Source of the DNA: Mesorhizobium sophorae
GTDB lineage: Bacteria > Pseudomonadota > Alphaproteobacteria > Rhizobiales > Rhizobiaceae
Direction: 5' to 3'
Assembly: GCF_002270415.1 (NCBI RefSeq)
Contig: NZ_NNRI01000011.1
Location: 62,001-126,000 of the forward strand
Length of the DNA stretch: 64,000 bases
In this document: piece after piece, positions 43,752-50,580 of the stretch
How the letters are laid out: the number at the start of each line of letters is the position of its first letter
Position numbering within the stretch: position 1 is the first letter of the stretch
Notes under the pieces: generated by a model
Told to the model about the DNA's origin: nothing
The model's input: only the letters and a program-made list of their open reading frames with translations
Database searches by the model: none
Made by a program: the position numbers and the translations under genes

Positions 43752-44360
43752 ATGAACGTATCTGCAGAGGCCCTGGCGAAGAGCCGTCAAACGATCTCCT
43801 CCTACGAGGATTATGCGGAACAGTATGATGCAATCGTGCGGCATGTTCCCAACCAGAGGGAGCAGGCAGCGCTAAAGCGCCTCGTGGCGATCGCCGGCAC
43901 AGGCGGCCAGGTTCTGGAGGTCGGCTCGGGAGCGGGATACGACGCCGACTTTCTGGAGGCCTTGGGCGCCAGGGTTCGGCGCACCGACGCGACAAGGCGG
44001 TTTCTTGAGCTGCAGGCCGCGCGCGGCAAGCAGGGTGAACTGCTCGATCTCATCACCGATGATCTCGGCGGCCCCTACGACGCAGTCTTGGCCCTGTGCG
44101 TCCTGATCCATGTGCCTCGCGACCAGACCGACCAGGTCCTTGCCAAGATAGCCGGGTCGCTGCGCCCAGGCGGCGCGTTCCTGGTATCGATGCGCAATGG
44201 CGATGGCGAGACGGGCGGCGAATATCACACGGTCTACTGGCGCAGGGACGACTTCGCCGCCCGCATCGAAGCCGCTGGGCTGGTCCTTATCAGGGACGAC
44301 TTCAACATCGGCCGCAACAACGAAGAGTGGAACACGTTCCTGGCCGTGAGACCGTCGTGA
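43752..44360 (+). CDS. Class I SAM-dependent methyltransferase
   Basis: A 202-residue methyltransferase. Motif I is GGQVLEVGSGAGYDADFLEA, the acidic strand end is RVRRTDATRRFLELQ, and motif IV is GPYDAVLALCVLIHVPRDQT. AKIAGSLRPGGAFLVSMRNG is the post-motif helix/strand. It starts ISSYEDYAEQYDAIV. The substrate is not evident. GGGAGGAAAAG precedes the ATG. It lies 53 bp after the DUF1127 gene and may share its transcript. Confidence 0.9.
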   Translation: MNVSAEALAKSRQTISSYEDYAEQYDAIVRHVPNQREQAALKRLVAIAGTGGQVLEVGSGAGYDADFLEALGARVRRTDATRRFLELQAARGKQGELLDLITDDLGGPYDAVLALCVLIHVPRDQTDQVLAKIAGSLRPGGAFLVSMRNGDGETGGEYHTVYWRRDDFAARIEAAGLVLIRDDFNIGRNNEEWNTFLAVRPS

Positions 44361-44452
44361 CTGGGTCCGTCACCTCCGATTTTTGCGAATAGGCGAGACA
44401 TTGCCGCCGCAGTGCTGTCTAGTGCCTGTTCCTGCACTCCGGGGGGATCAGG

Positions 44453-45424
44453 GTGGAGCTGGAACTCAAATTTCTGCTTGTCGGCTTTGCCTGCGCGGTC
44501 TCCGGCATGCTGTCGCTCATCACCTTCGTGAAATGGCGCGAGGTGCAGACCCTCAGCCGCTGGTTGCCGACGCCGGGAAAGATCATCTCGTCACGCGTCG
44601 AGGCGCGTGAGGTCAGAAGCTCGGGCGCTGGCTCGGACAGCACCGATACCACGGAGATGCGCAATTTCCCGGCCATCACCTTCGAATACAAAGTCGGCGG
44701 CAAGAAATTTCAAAGCTCGCGCTACAGCGTGAAGGAGAATTTGGGGAACTTTGAAGTCCCCGAAACCCTTGCGCAGTTTCCCCGCGGCGCGGAGGTGACC
44801 GTCTTCTACAATCCAGCCGACCCGAGCAAAGCCGTAATCGAGCGCACCATGCCGGATGGTGCCTTCAAGTTCATGGTCCAGCTCTCGGCCGGTTTGGTGA
44901 TCGGCACGGCGGTTCTGGTGTTTTCCGTCGGCGGCGTGCTCGAGGCGATCCGGCCGCATCTGCCCAAACCGCAAAACCTCGGTGCCGCGGCATTGCTGCT
45001 GTTCATGGGCCTGTTCGCCCTGCGCATGGGCTTTGCCCAGAAGTCGCTTGCCGAGCAGGCGGCAAAATGGCCGGTCGCCGCCGGCCGCATCGATGCGTCA
45101 GGTCTGCAGGCGCTGCGAAGTCATTCAAGCTATCAACGCTGGCGCACTGTTTTCAAATCTCGCATCGTCTACAGCTATGGCGTCGCCGGCCAGCGCTACA
45201 GCGCCGACCGCGTCACCTTCGGCGCCACGGTCACGGCTTCGCTGCCCGGCCTCGTCGGTGGCCAGGCGCGTCGCTATGTCGAGGGCAGCAAGGTCGACGT
45301 GCACTATGATCCCGCCAACCCCGGCTCGGCCGTGCTCGAATGCCGGGTGCGCGGGCTCTGGCTGCTGTGGGTCTGTTCGGCAGAATTTCTCGGCGGCGCT
45401 GCCTTTCTGGTCGGGCTGGTGTGA
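44453..45424 (+). CDS. DUF3592 membrane protein
   Basis: A 323-residue protein with a hydrophobic segment at each module: FLLVGFACAVSGMLSLITFV near the N-terminus, LVIGTAVLVFSVGGVLEAI and AALLLFMGLFALRMGF in the middle, LWVCSAEFLGGAAFLVGLV at the end. Two DUF3592-like extracytoplasmic parts (FPAITFEYKVGGKKFQSSRY; VYSYGVAGQRYSADRVTFGA), each followed by VTVFYNPADPSKAVIE-type ends, suggest an internal duplication. GTG start with GGGGGGATCAGG. Function unknown. Confidence 0.82.
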   Translation: MELELKFLLVGFACAVSGMLSLITFVKWREVQTLSRWLPTPGKIISSRVEAREVRSSGAGSDSTDTTEMRNFPAITFEYKVGGKKFQSSRYSVKENLGNFEVPETLAQFPRGAEVTVFYNPADPSKAVIERTMPDGAFKFMVQLSAGLVIGTAVLVFSVGGVLEAIRPHLPKPQNLGAAALLLFMGLFALRMGFAQKSLAEQAAKWPVAAGRIDASGLQALRSHSSYQRWRTVFKSRIVYSYGVAGQRYSADRVTFGATVTASLPGLVGGQARRYVEGSKVDVHYDPANPGSAVLECRVRGLWLLWVCSAEFLGGAAFLVGLV

Positions 45425-45467
45425 GGACAGGCTTTTGGCTTCGGCAACGCTCTCCCGGAGACATTTG

Positions 45468-45989
45468 ATGATCATTCGCAAACTGGCCTTTGTTTTTCTG
45501 GGCCTGCTCGTCCCGATCCAGGGAGCGAGCGCCAAGGAATGCTTGCTGAGCCACGCCACCTACCGCGAGCCGCGCTCGGGCGCCGTTCTGCAATTTCGGC
45601 CACTGGACAATGAGCCGGCGGCGCTGACGGTGCAGGTGTTCTCGCTGAGCGTGCCCAACACCGACAAAAACCTGCCGGCCGACATCACCTGGACCAACGG
45701 CAAGAATTCCTTTCCGCTCGGCACCATACGCCACCCCTGCACCGACGACGACCGCGAAGCGGGGCTGCAGGATGGCAGCGGCCTGTGCAGGATATGGGAT
45801 GGACAGGTCTATGCCTTGACCGGCGGCGGCGCCGAGCAGTTGAATTCGAGCGAAGCGACACCAGCGCCGAAAGGGCTGTTGCTGCCCGATTTCGGCGCCG
45901 CTTTCACCGAATGGGCCGATTTCGCCAACGCCAATCCCAATGGCTCGGCATGGGACGCCTTTACTTTGACAGGATGCAGCGATGAATAG
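45468..45989 (+). CDS. Secreted hypothetical protein
   Basis: A 173-residue protein with a signal peptide (KLAFVFLGLLVPIQGASA). The mature part has four cysteines (KECLLS, HPCTDD, GLCRIW, LTGCSDE), probably in two disulfides. CCCGGAG lies before the ATG at 45468. It overlaps the next secreted gene by 8 bp, so the two are co-transcribed and perhaps work together in the periplasm. No known domain. Confidence 0.72.
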   Translation: MIIRKLAFVFLGLLVPIQGASAKECLLSHATYREPRSGAVLQFRPLDNEPAALTVQVFSLSVPNTDKNLPADITWTNGKNSFPLGTIRHPCTDDDREAGLQDGSGLCRIWDGQVYALTGGGAEQLNSSEATPAPKGLLLPDFGAAFTEWADFANANPNGSAWDAFTLTGCSDE

Positions 45990-46608
45990 CGCCATGAGAT
46001 CGATCACCTGGGCCTGCGCCCTGTTTGCATGCGTCACGGTATCCGCCGTGGCTTGGGCTGACGAGGGTGCTCCGTCGCGCCCGCCCATCGACAAATGCGT
46101 CTGGGAGAAGTTGACGGACAAAACTGTCGGGCTTGCCGCCTGGGTGCAGCGCTGCGATTTCGGCTTCCGTAAGATCCATTTCGAATTCACCGGCAACGCT
46201 CTCGCCATCAAATACAGCGATGGCGGGGCGGCCGATCCTCTTGTCGAGTTGTATGACATCAAGCCCGGCGAAACCGCCGAGGCCGCATTGCAGCGCCTGT
46301 TCCTGGAAAAGACCGACAAGGCCGTCAGCGCCCGCTGCGTGCTGGCACCTTACAAGGAGGGCACCGTGCCCGCCGGCATCAAACGCTACACATTCAGCCC
46401 TGACGCTGCTTATGCGAAAGAGCTGGAAGCGAAGGCCGATCCCAATGAAGTCCCCGATCCACCCTGCGGCGATTGGGGCGAAATGCCTGATGGCATCCAG
46501 TATTTCGAGGTGCCGGCGGGTGCGGCGCACAAGCTGCTGTTCGTCCGCATCGGCCAGGACGAACCGTTGTTTGACGAGCAGACCCTGCAGGTGTTGCCGG
46601 CGGGGTAG
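45982..46608 (+). CDS. Secreted hypothetical protein
   Basis: A 208-residue protein with a signal peptide (RSITWACALFACVTVSAVAW then ADEG). The mature part includes cysteines in DKCVWEK, QRCDFGFRK, SARCVLAP and DPPCGDWGE, and IHFEFTGNALAIKYSDGG. It has a fold-like alternation of strands but no family I recognise. It is the last chromosomal gene before the repeat-rich edge of the transposon island. Confidence 0.72.
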   Translation: MNSAMRSITWACALFACVTVSAVAWADEGAPSRPPIDKCVWEKLTDKTVGLAAWVQRCDFGFRKIHFEFTGNALAIKYSDGGAADPLVELYDIKPGETAEAALQRLFLEKTDKAVSARCVLAPYKEGTVPAGIKRYTFSPDAAYAKELEAKADPNEVPDPPCGDWGEMPDGIQYFEVPAGAAHKLLFVRIGQDEPLFDEQTLQVLPAG

Positions 46609-46637
46609 GGGCTGATCCGGATTAGGCGGGCGACTCT

Positions 46638-46795
46638 CCCTTCTCCCCTTGTGGGATGAGGGGTGCTGGAAGAAACTGGGCGTTATAAAATATCGAATGA
46701 TTTTAAATCTTTACGGCTTGGGCGCGGTGACCCTTCCAGCACCCCTCATCCGACCGAGCTTCGCTCGGCCACCTTCTCCCACAAGGGGAGAAGGG
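46638..46795. repeat. Rhizobial intergenic mosaic element (long palindrome)
   Basis: Nested inverted repeats: 19-bp outer arms (46638-46656 with 46777-46795, exact), 16-bp arms GATGAGGGGTGCTGGA (46655-46670) with TCCAGCACCCCTCATC (46735-46750), and an inner CCGAGC-TTC-GCTCGG hairpin near 46754-46768. This is the common 'TTCTCCCCTTGTGGGA' element found in many copies in Mesorhizobium-like genomes. It marks the last typical chromosomal sequence on the left. The following CGGCCCG/CGGGCCG hairpin (46829-46852) may be part of it. Confidence 0.75.
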
Positions 46796-46881
46796 GAGAC
46801 TCACCTGATCGCTACCCTTAAAATACTTCGGCCCGATCTTACGACCGGGCCGACAACGTTGGGTTTTAGACTAGCGCCTCG

Positions 46882-47008
46882 TGGTCGGACACCCAAAGTT
46901 GTATCCTGACCCCTCTGGAACCTATTGAAATCATTGGCGGATTTTTTAGGAAGATATTCCACACCCAAAGTTGTGTACCTGCCAGACGCAAAGTTGTATA
47001 CCTGAGTG
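46882..47008 (+). repeat. Transposon end, copy 1
   Basis: A 127-bp sequence beginning TGGTCGGACACC. CAAAGTTGT cores stand at 46894, 46966 and 46989 (72 and 23 bp apart), the type of repeated sites TnsB proteins bind at Tn7-like ends. It is identical to copy 2 (48181-48307) except for five bases. The element it starts is described at 46882-48175. That TnsB binds here is inference. Confidence 0.75.
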
Positions 47009-47303
47009 GGCTCAGCAGGTTTTCCCGGGTGGTTTTCTGCCTTCAAGATCAGTGTCGAGGCCATTCCGTGCCGGAAAGTCTATCTCGCGCTCGGCTAGGT
47101 ATTCGTGCCACCTGACAGGTCGTATCGGTATGCCCCAACGATGACCACGAAGCTACCTCGTTAGACCTATTCCCAGAACCTGAGGCTGCTATTATTCAAG
47201 TACCCACCATAAGGGTCAGGCTTCGCTTTGAAGCTCTCCGGGATCAGGCTCCCGTCGCGGCCCTCCCGGAAATAATCACGAACCGCGTATAGCGCTTTTT
47301 CCA

Positions 47304-47852
47304 TCATGCGCTCCCAAGTATATGGCGCTGCTTTGAGGCACTCGGCTTCTTCTTGGGAGCGGTTTGAGGATAACGGGGACGCTGCGGCAGGACCTCATGA
47401 GTGAAGGTTATAGCCCCGTATTTCCACTCTTCGTCGTCCTTGGATCGCCGCCACTCATATGAGACCCGAACCTCCAACGTTCGATCAAAGAAACTGTGAG
47501 GGTGGAAGACGTGGTCGTTGACGCGGAAAAGCTCAGCTTCCTTCTCGTCTTCCGCCATCCGATGCTTCATGCCGTAGACTGATCCTGACAAGGGCTCGCG
47601 GGCTCTCTGGACGCGATAGAGAGCCTCCTCGCGTTTCTTGTTGGACTTCGCTGCCCTAAGTTCCCTCAATGCTTGCTCGAAGCGATACAGCTCCGTTCTG
47701 ACGTATTCTCCGCAGGAGTGCAGGGGTAATCCGTTGAGCACCAACGCGTTCTCTTCTTGGATCGCCTTCTCGATCAGGCGATCCATTTCATGGACATCTA
47801 TTGCCTGAAGCGACTGCTTCTCCAGATCGGTCAAATTAACGATACCCATCAT
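47304..47852 (-). CDS. Hypothetical protein inside mini-element
   Basis: A 182-residue mostly helical protein (DLEKQSLQAIDVHEMDRLIE, YRFEQALRELRAAKSNKKRE) with a strand-rich C-terminal half (FFDRTLEVRVSYEWRR, WKYGAITFTHEVLPQRPRY) and basic tail. GGGAGGAA precedes the tandem ATGATG. It is the only likely gene of the 1.29-kb mini-element. No family recognised; base use differs from the chromosome (lower GC). Could be a small cargo gene. Confidence 0.55.
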   Translation of the reverse strand: MMGIVNLTDLEKQSLQAIDVHEMDRLIEKAIQEENALVLNGLPLHSCGEYVRTELYRFEQALRELRAAKSNKKREEALYRVQRAREPLSGSVYGMKHRMAEDEKEAELFRVNDHVFHPHSFFDRTLEVRVSYEWRRSKDDEEWKYGAITFTHEVLPQRPRYPQTAPKKKPSASKQRHILGSA

Positions 47853-48125
47853 TTCCTCCCACGCTCGTTAGACCGCATGCCGTGGCTATTGAAACCTGGT
47901 TTGCCAGCCAGGTCGACGCCATTCGACCGATGTCGTTCACCACTACGTTCTTCAGCAACGGGAGGGAGCAAGACGCCCGTTGTTAACCCTGCTCTCCAGC
48001 GCCCCTTGCGAGATCCTGCGGAGCCGGCTACGAGACTGGAGCGGAACTGTTCACCCGACCCTCATGAGGGTTAAGAGGGCAGGGGCCAAATGCTACGAAT
48101 CCTTGCACATTCCATTAGGAATCCT

Positions 48126-48175
48126 GCAGGTATAAAACTTTGGCTTCCAGGTACACAACTTTGAGTGTGGCACCA
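48126..48175 (-). repeat. Inverted transposon end (right end of mini-element)
   Basis: On the minus strand this reads TGGTGCCACACTCAAAGTT then GTGTACCTGG and a second AAAGTTTTATACCTG. On the plus strand the ACAACTTTG core is at 48155-48163 and AAAACTTTG at 48134-48142, 21 bp apart. It is the inverted counterpart of the 127-bp direct repeats on either side and ends in ACCA at 48175. Confidence 0.7.
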
Positions 48176-48180
48176 TTTTT

Positions 48181-48307
48181 TGGTCGGACACCCAAAGTTG
48201 TATCCTGACCCCTCCAAAACCTATTGAAATCATTGGCTAATTTTTTAGGAAGATATTCCACACCCAAAGTTGTGTACCTGCCAGACGCAAAGTTGTATAC
48301 CTGAGTG
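48181..48307 (+). repeat. Transposon end, copy 2 (left end of main element)
   Basis: 127 bp beginning TGGTCGGACACC, with CAAAGTTGT at 48193, 48265 and 48288, the same 72- and 23-bp spacing as copy 1. Only TTTTT (48176-48180) separates it from the right end of the mini-element. Similarity to copy 1 continues weakly for about 60 bp more; both share an outward-facing LKAEN reading frame. Confidence 0.75.
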
Positions 48308-48801
48308 CCTGTCGAAGGTTTTCTGAAGGCTGTTTTCGGCTTTCAAGACCAGCATCGGCGCCCTCTCTAGCCCATGTGAAAGTTTTCCGACCCTCCCGGA
48401 GGCTTCCAGTCGGCTCAAAGTAACGCCAGAAGGCGAGTTGGGTGCAGGAAGCATCGACGGCGCCTGCCTAAGATTTCTACGGTGTTAGGTTACCAGTTTC
48501 GCTTTATCTGGCTGGCTGCAGTTTCTGCTGGACACGCGATGCCTCTGACGCCTCGCCGTCCCTACTACCGTCTATCTGACGATAGCATTTGATCGAATTC
48601 GGTCACCGCGATGGTTTGAAAATCCTGGCTGAGACGGCATCTTCGACACCTATTGCGAGATCCCTCCGCTGAGGCTTCTTCCTCGCTGCCGAGCGCCCTC
48701 ACGCCTTGGTAAGGACGGAAACCAGAAAGGCTCGTGTCACGGGTTGACGCTAGCAACCTGGCGCCTGACCCTTTCTTCATCGAGAACAGAAAGGTTACGC
48801 G
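48308..48801. other. 494-bp gap without a clear gene
   Basis: Between the left end of the main element and the 121-residue gene. Short frames exist on the minus strand (for example 48565-48780) but lack ribosome sites and coding character. An LVLKAEN-coding remnant near 48330-48365 matches LILKAEN beside copy 1. I see no terminator or RNA gene. Confidence 0.5.
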
Positions 48802-49167
48802 ATGGAAAACGAGCCACGGTATTTCTGCAGGCTGACCGAGGACGAAAAGCTTAGTGTCCTCGCCGAACTCGAGCGGTCCGGCAGTGTCAGAATGATGGCC
48901 AACGTCTTGAAAGGGAACTTCTCGGACTTGGCGACCTCGGCGTCGGAGGATGTCAGGGCGAAGTATGCACGATGGCAGGAAGTCGCGAAGAAAGGGCTGG
49001 CCATCGAGGCGGAATGGGGCGAGGGGGCTCTCTTGAAGCTCGACGACCCGGTCTTTGTGGACTTACGTGCAAAAGGGCTCATGAACCCGAAGCGTATCCG
49101 TCATGCTGAGGCGTATGCGGCTACTCACGCTTCCTTGCCGGAATTCAGCTCTCCGAGTGTCCTATAG
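48802..49167 (+). CDS. Hypothetical protein (cargo)
   Basis: A 121-residue helical protein: YFCRLTEDEKLSVLAELERS, VRMMANVLKGNFSDLATSAS, then a basic end. GAGAACAGAAAGG precedes the ATG. It has coding character but no recognised family. It is the only plus-strand gene in the left part of the transposon. Its end overlaps the convergent 49125-49568 frame by 43 bp, so one of the two may be shorter than drawn. Confidence 0.5.
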   Translation: MENEPRYFCRLTEDEKLSVLAELERSGSVRMMANVLKGNFSDLATSASEDVRAKYARWQEVAKKGLAIEAEWGEGALLKLDDPVFVDLRAKGLMNPKRIRHAEAYAATHASLPEFSSPSVL

Positions 49168-49568
49168 GCTATACCCAGGTCACCAACCACTGTGTGTCGT
49201 TTCCCGGTCTTTGCCGGGATCACCACGTAAGCAACATGCTCTCCGTCCTTCCACTGCTCGACGATTTCGCCATCTTCACTGCTGTCGACCGGACGTTCTT
49301 CGATTTCCGGCTCAATGCCGTCGGAATGTTCCACAGACAAAGTCTCGCTCCTTCTTTGGCTTCGGCAGCTAGCAGCTTTCGAATCCTTGCCGTTCCGCTG
49401 GTTAGCGCGATCCGGATCACAGTCGGAAGTCAAGGATTCACCGCTTGATGTCAAGCATTGCGGCCGGAAGGACTTGTCGATGTCTCCGTAATGAGCGCCG
49501 CTGCGCCTGGGACCAACGCGCGGTCGCCGCGCAAAGCAGCCGCGGGGAAAGAGCAGGAGCTGGGTCAC
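49125..49568 (-). CDS. Hypothetical protein (doubtful, cargo)
   Basis: An open frame of 147 residues starting 27 bp after the HEPN gene. The C-terminal part (EIVEQWKDGEHVAYVVIPAK, TGKRHTVVGDLGIAYRTLGE) looks like real protein, while the N-terminal 60 residues are Arg/Ser-rich and may be non-coding. The true start may be internal. No family recognised. Confidence 0.4.
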   Translation of the reverse strand: MTQLLLFPRGCFARRPRVGPRRSGAHYGDIDKSFRPQCLTSSGESLTSDCDPDRANQRNGKDSKAASCRSQRRSETLSVEHSDGIEPEIEERPVDSSEDGEIVEQWKDGEHVAYVVIPAKTGKRHTVVGDLGIAYRTLGELNSGKEA

Positions 49569-49595
49569 AATCTGGAGGAGGCCGCAAAACTCAAG

Positions 49596-50342
49596 CTAAT
49601 TTTGGATTGCGAGCCGATCATGAGGTACGGGGGCGCATGCCCAGACACGGCGAAATGCCGAAGTCTTGCCTGCTGCATCTCGCGTCCTGGCGCATAGCAT
49701 TCCGATGACGTCCAAAGTTTTCTCGTAGTTCTCCACCACCGGCTTGCATATTAGGTCCTTGTGGTGAGCTACATTGTTTCTGAACGTGCGGACGAACTCC
49801 ACTCCATCGTGAAGGTGATCAATATTCTTCTCTCTCGGGAACCCGGCCACTATCGTGTGGAGTTCGGGTTTCCATAGATGCGGGTGGAATTTCTTCGTGA
49901 AAACGTTCACCCAGAAGCCGAAAGTCAGTTCGCTGGTGATGTAATCGGATAGGTCGCCTCGGCGTCCCTTATCGATTTCGCTCTGATATGCGTCCGTCAG
50001 CTGTTGGGCGAGATTCGACCTTCCCAACCGATACTCAAGGAGATCGGCACTACGGTACCATTGCCTACCATATTTGCCCGCAAGCCTTCTCATCGCGACG
50101 TTCCGAATCGTGATCTCTGCGATGTGCAACGTTGGCAGAAGCGAACCAGCGACCGCAGCGTTCCACATATGCAAGCGGACCGCTAGTCGCAGGTCGCCAT
50201 CGGCCAAGTCGAGGTAGCGCTTCATACGAGCGGGTGATATGGTTTTCTTTAGCTTCTCGAGGGCTGCGACCGGCAAGGAATTTGGGCCTTGCAGAAAGTC
50301 ATCAGCTGCCTTATAAGTTTCGCATGCGCTGTCGGGTTCCAT
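49596..50342 (-). CDS. Abi_2/HEPN protein (left copy)
   Basis: About 248 residues, homologous to the 391-residue protein at 57.3-58.5 kb. LRLAVRLHMWNAAVAGSLLP, LHIAEITIRNVAMRR, DYITSELTFGFWVNVF and the HEPN active-site motif TFRNNVAHHKDL (R-x4-H) match Abi_2 (AbiD/AbiF-type) proteins, which are RNA-cleaving abortive infection toxins. The ATG at 50342 is chosen; a longer TTG-started frame to 50441 would be encoded by the hairpins of the candidate RNA at 50323-50419. Defence cargo is inferred from the family. Confidence 0.82.
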   Translation of the reverse strand: MEPDSACETYKAADDFLQGPNSLPVAALEKLKKTISPARMKRYLDLADGDLRLAVRLHMWNAAVAGSLLPTLHIAEITIRNVAMRRLAGKYGRQWYRSADLLEYRLGRSNLAQQLTDAYQSEIDKGRRGDLSDYITSELTFGFWVNVFTKKFHPHLWKPELHTIVAGFPREKNIDHLHDGVEFVRTFRNNVAHHKDLICKPVVENYEKTLDVIGMLCARTRDAAGKTSAFRRVWACAPVPHDRLAIQN

Positions 50343-50419
50343 TTCTGCACTAGCAGTCAAATCCCCGGTAGACACAGACATGGGGGTCGGACCTACGGGT
50401 GCCGACCCCCCTTTGTTTT
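50323..50419 (+). ncRNA. Candidate HEPN-linked small RNA (left copy)
   Basis: Plus strand, opposite the start of the left HEPN gene. Promoter-like TTGCAG (50289-50294) and TTATAA (50311-50316), spacing 16. The RNA would hold TTCCATTTCTGCACTAGCAG (CTGC/GCAG hairpin at 50345-50356), CCCCGG, ACATGG, then GGGGGTCGG (50382-50390)/CCGACCCCC (50402-50410) and CTTTGTTTT, a strong intrinsic terminator. The same CTGC..TAGCAG element and a terminator flank the other HEPN gene. Abi_2 genes are known to be linked to structured RNAs (Rfam abiF motif), so this may be its antitoxin RNA. Confidence 0.6.
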
Positions 50420-50580
50420 CAGCCTCTATAAAGTCGTTCAAGTATCATTCTCCGTTGGTTCGTCATTGCGCCATATCCGGCGTTCTTTCGCTCCACAACC
50501 AGGTCGCCAGCTTCCTCGCCATGCTCGTACGCAGCGCCTCACTGTGCTTTCGATTGCGTATCCCTGCCGCCTTTCCGTCA

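Larger units (their letters stand above)
46882..48175. mobile_element. Mini-transposon with Tn7-like ends (no transposase)
   Basis: 1294 bp between a left end (TGGTCGGACACC...) and a right end that reads TGGTGCCACACTC on the minus strand, so both begin TGGT and continue ...ACAC-C before AAAGTTGT. Inside are one reading frame (47304-47852) and non-coding sequence. No transposase is present, so it could only move with enzymes supplied by the adjacent element. The flanking 5 bp are cctcg at the left and ttttt at the right, so no target duplication is seen. It may be a deletion derivative or a cargo mini-element. Confidence 0.55.

Noticed and set aside
46829..46852. CGGCCCG/CGGGCCG hairpin as terminator of the secreted gene pair
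   Set aside because: It is 220 bp beyond the stop and lacks a direct T run; a mosaic repeat lies between.
48565..48780. 71-residue minus-strand frame
   Set aside because: Composition is random-like and no ribosome site precedes it.
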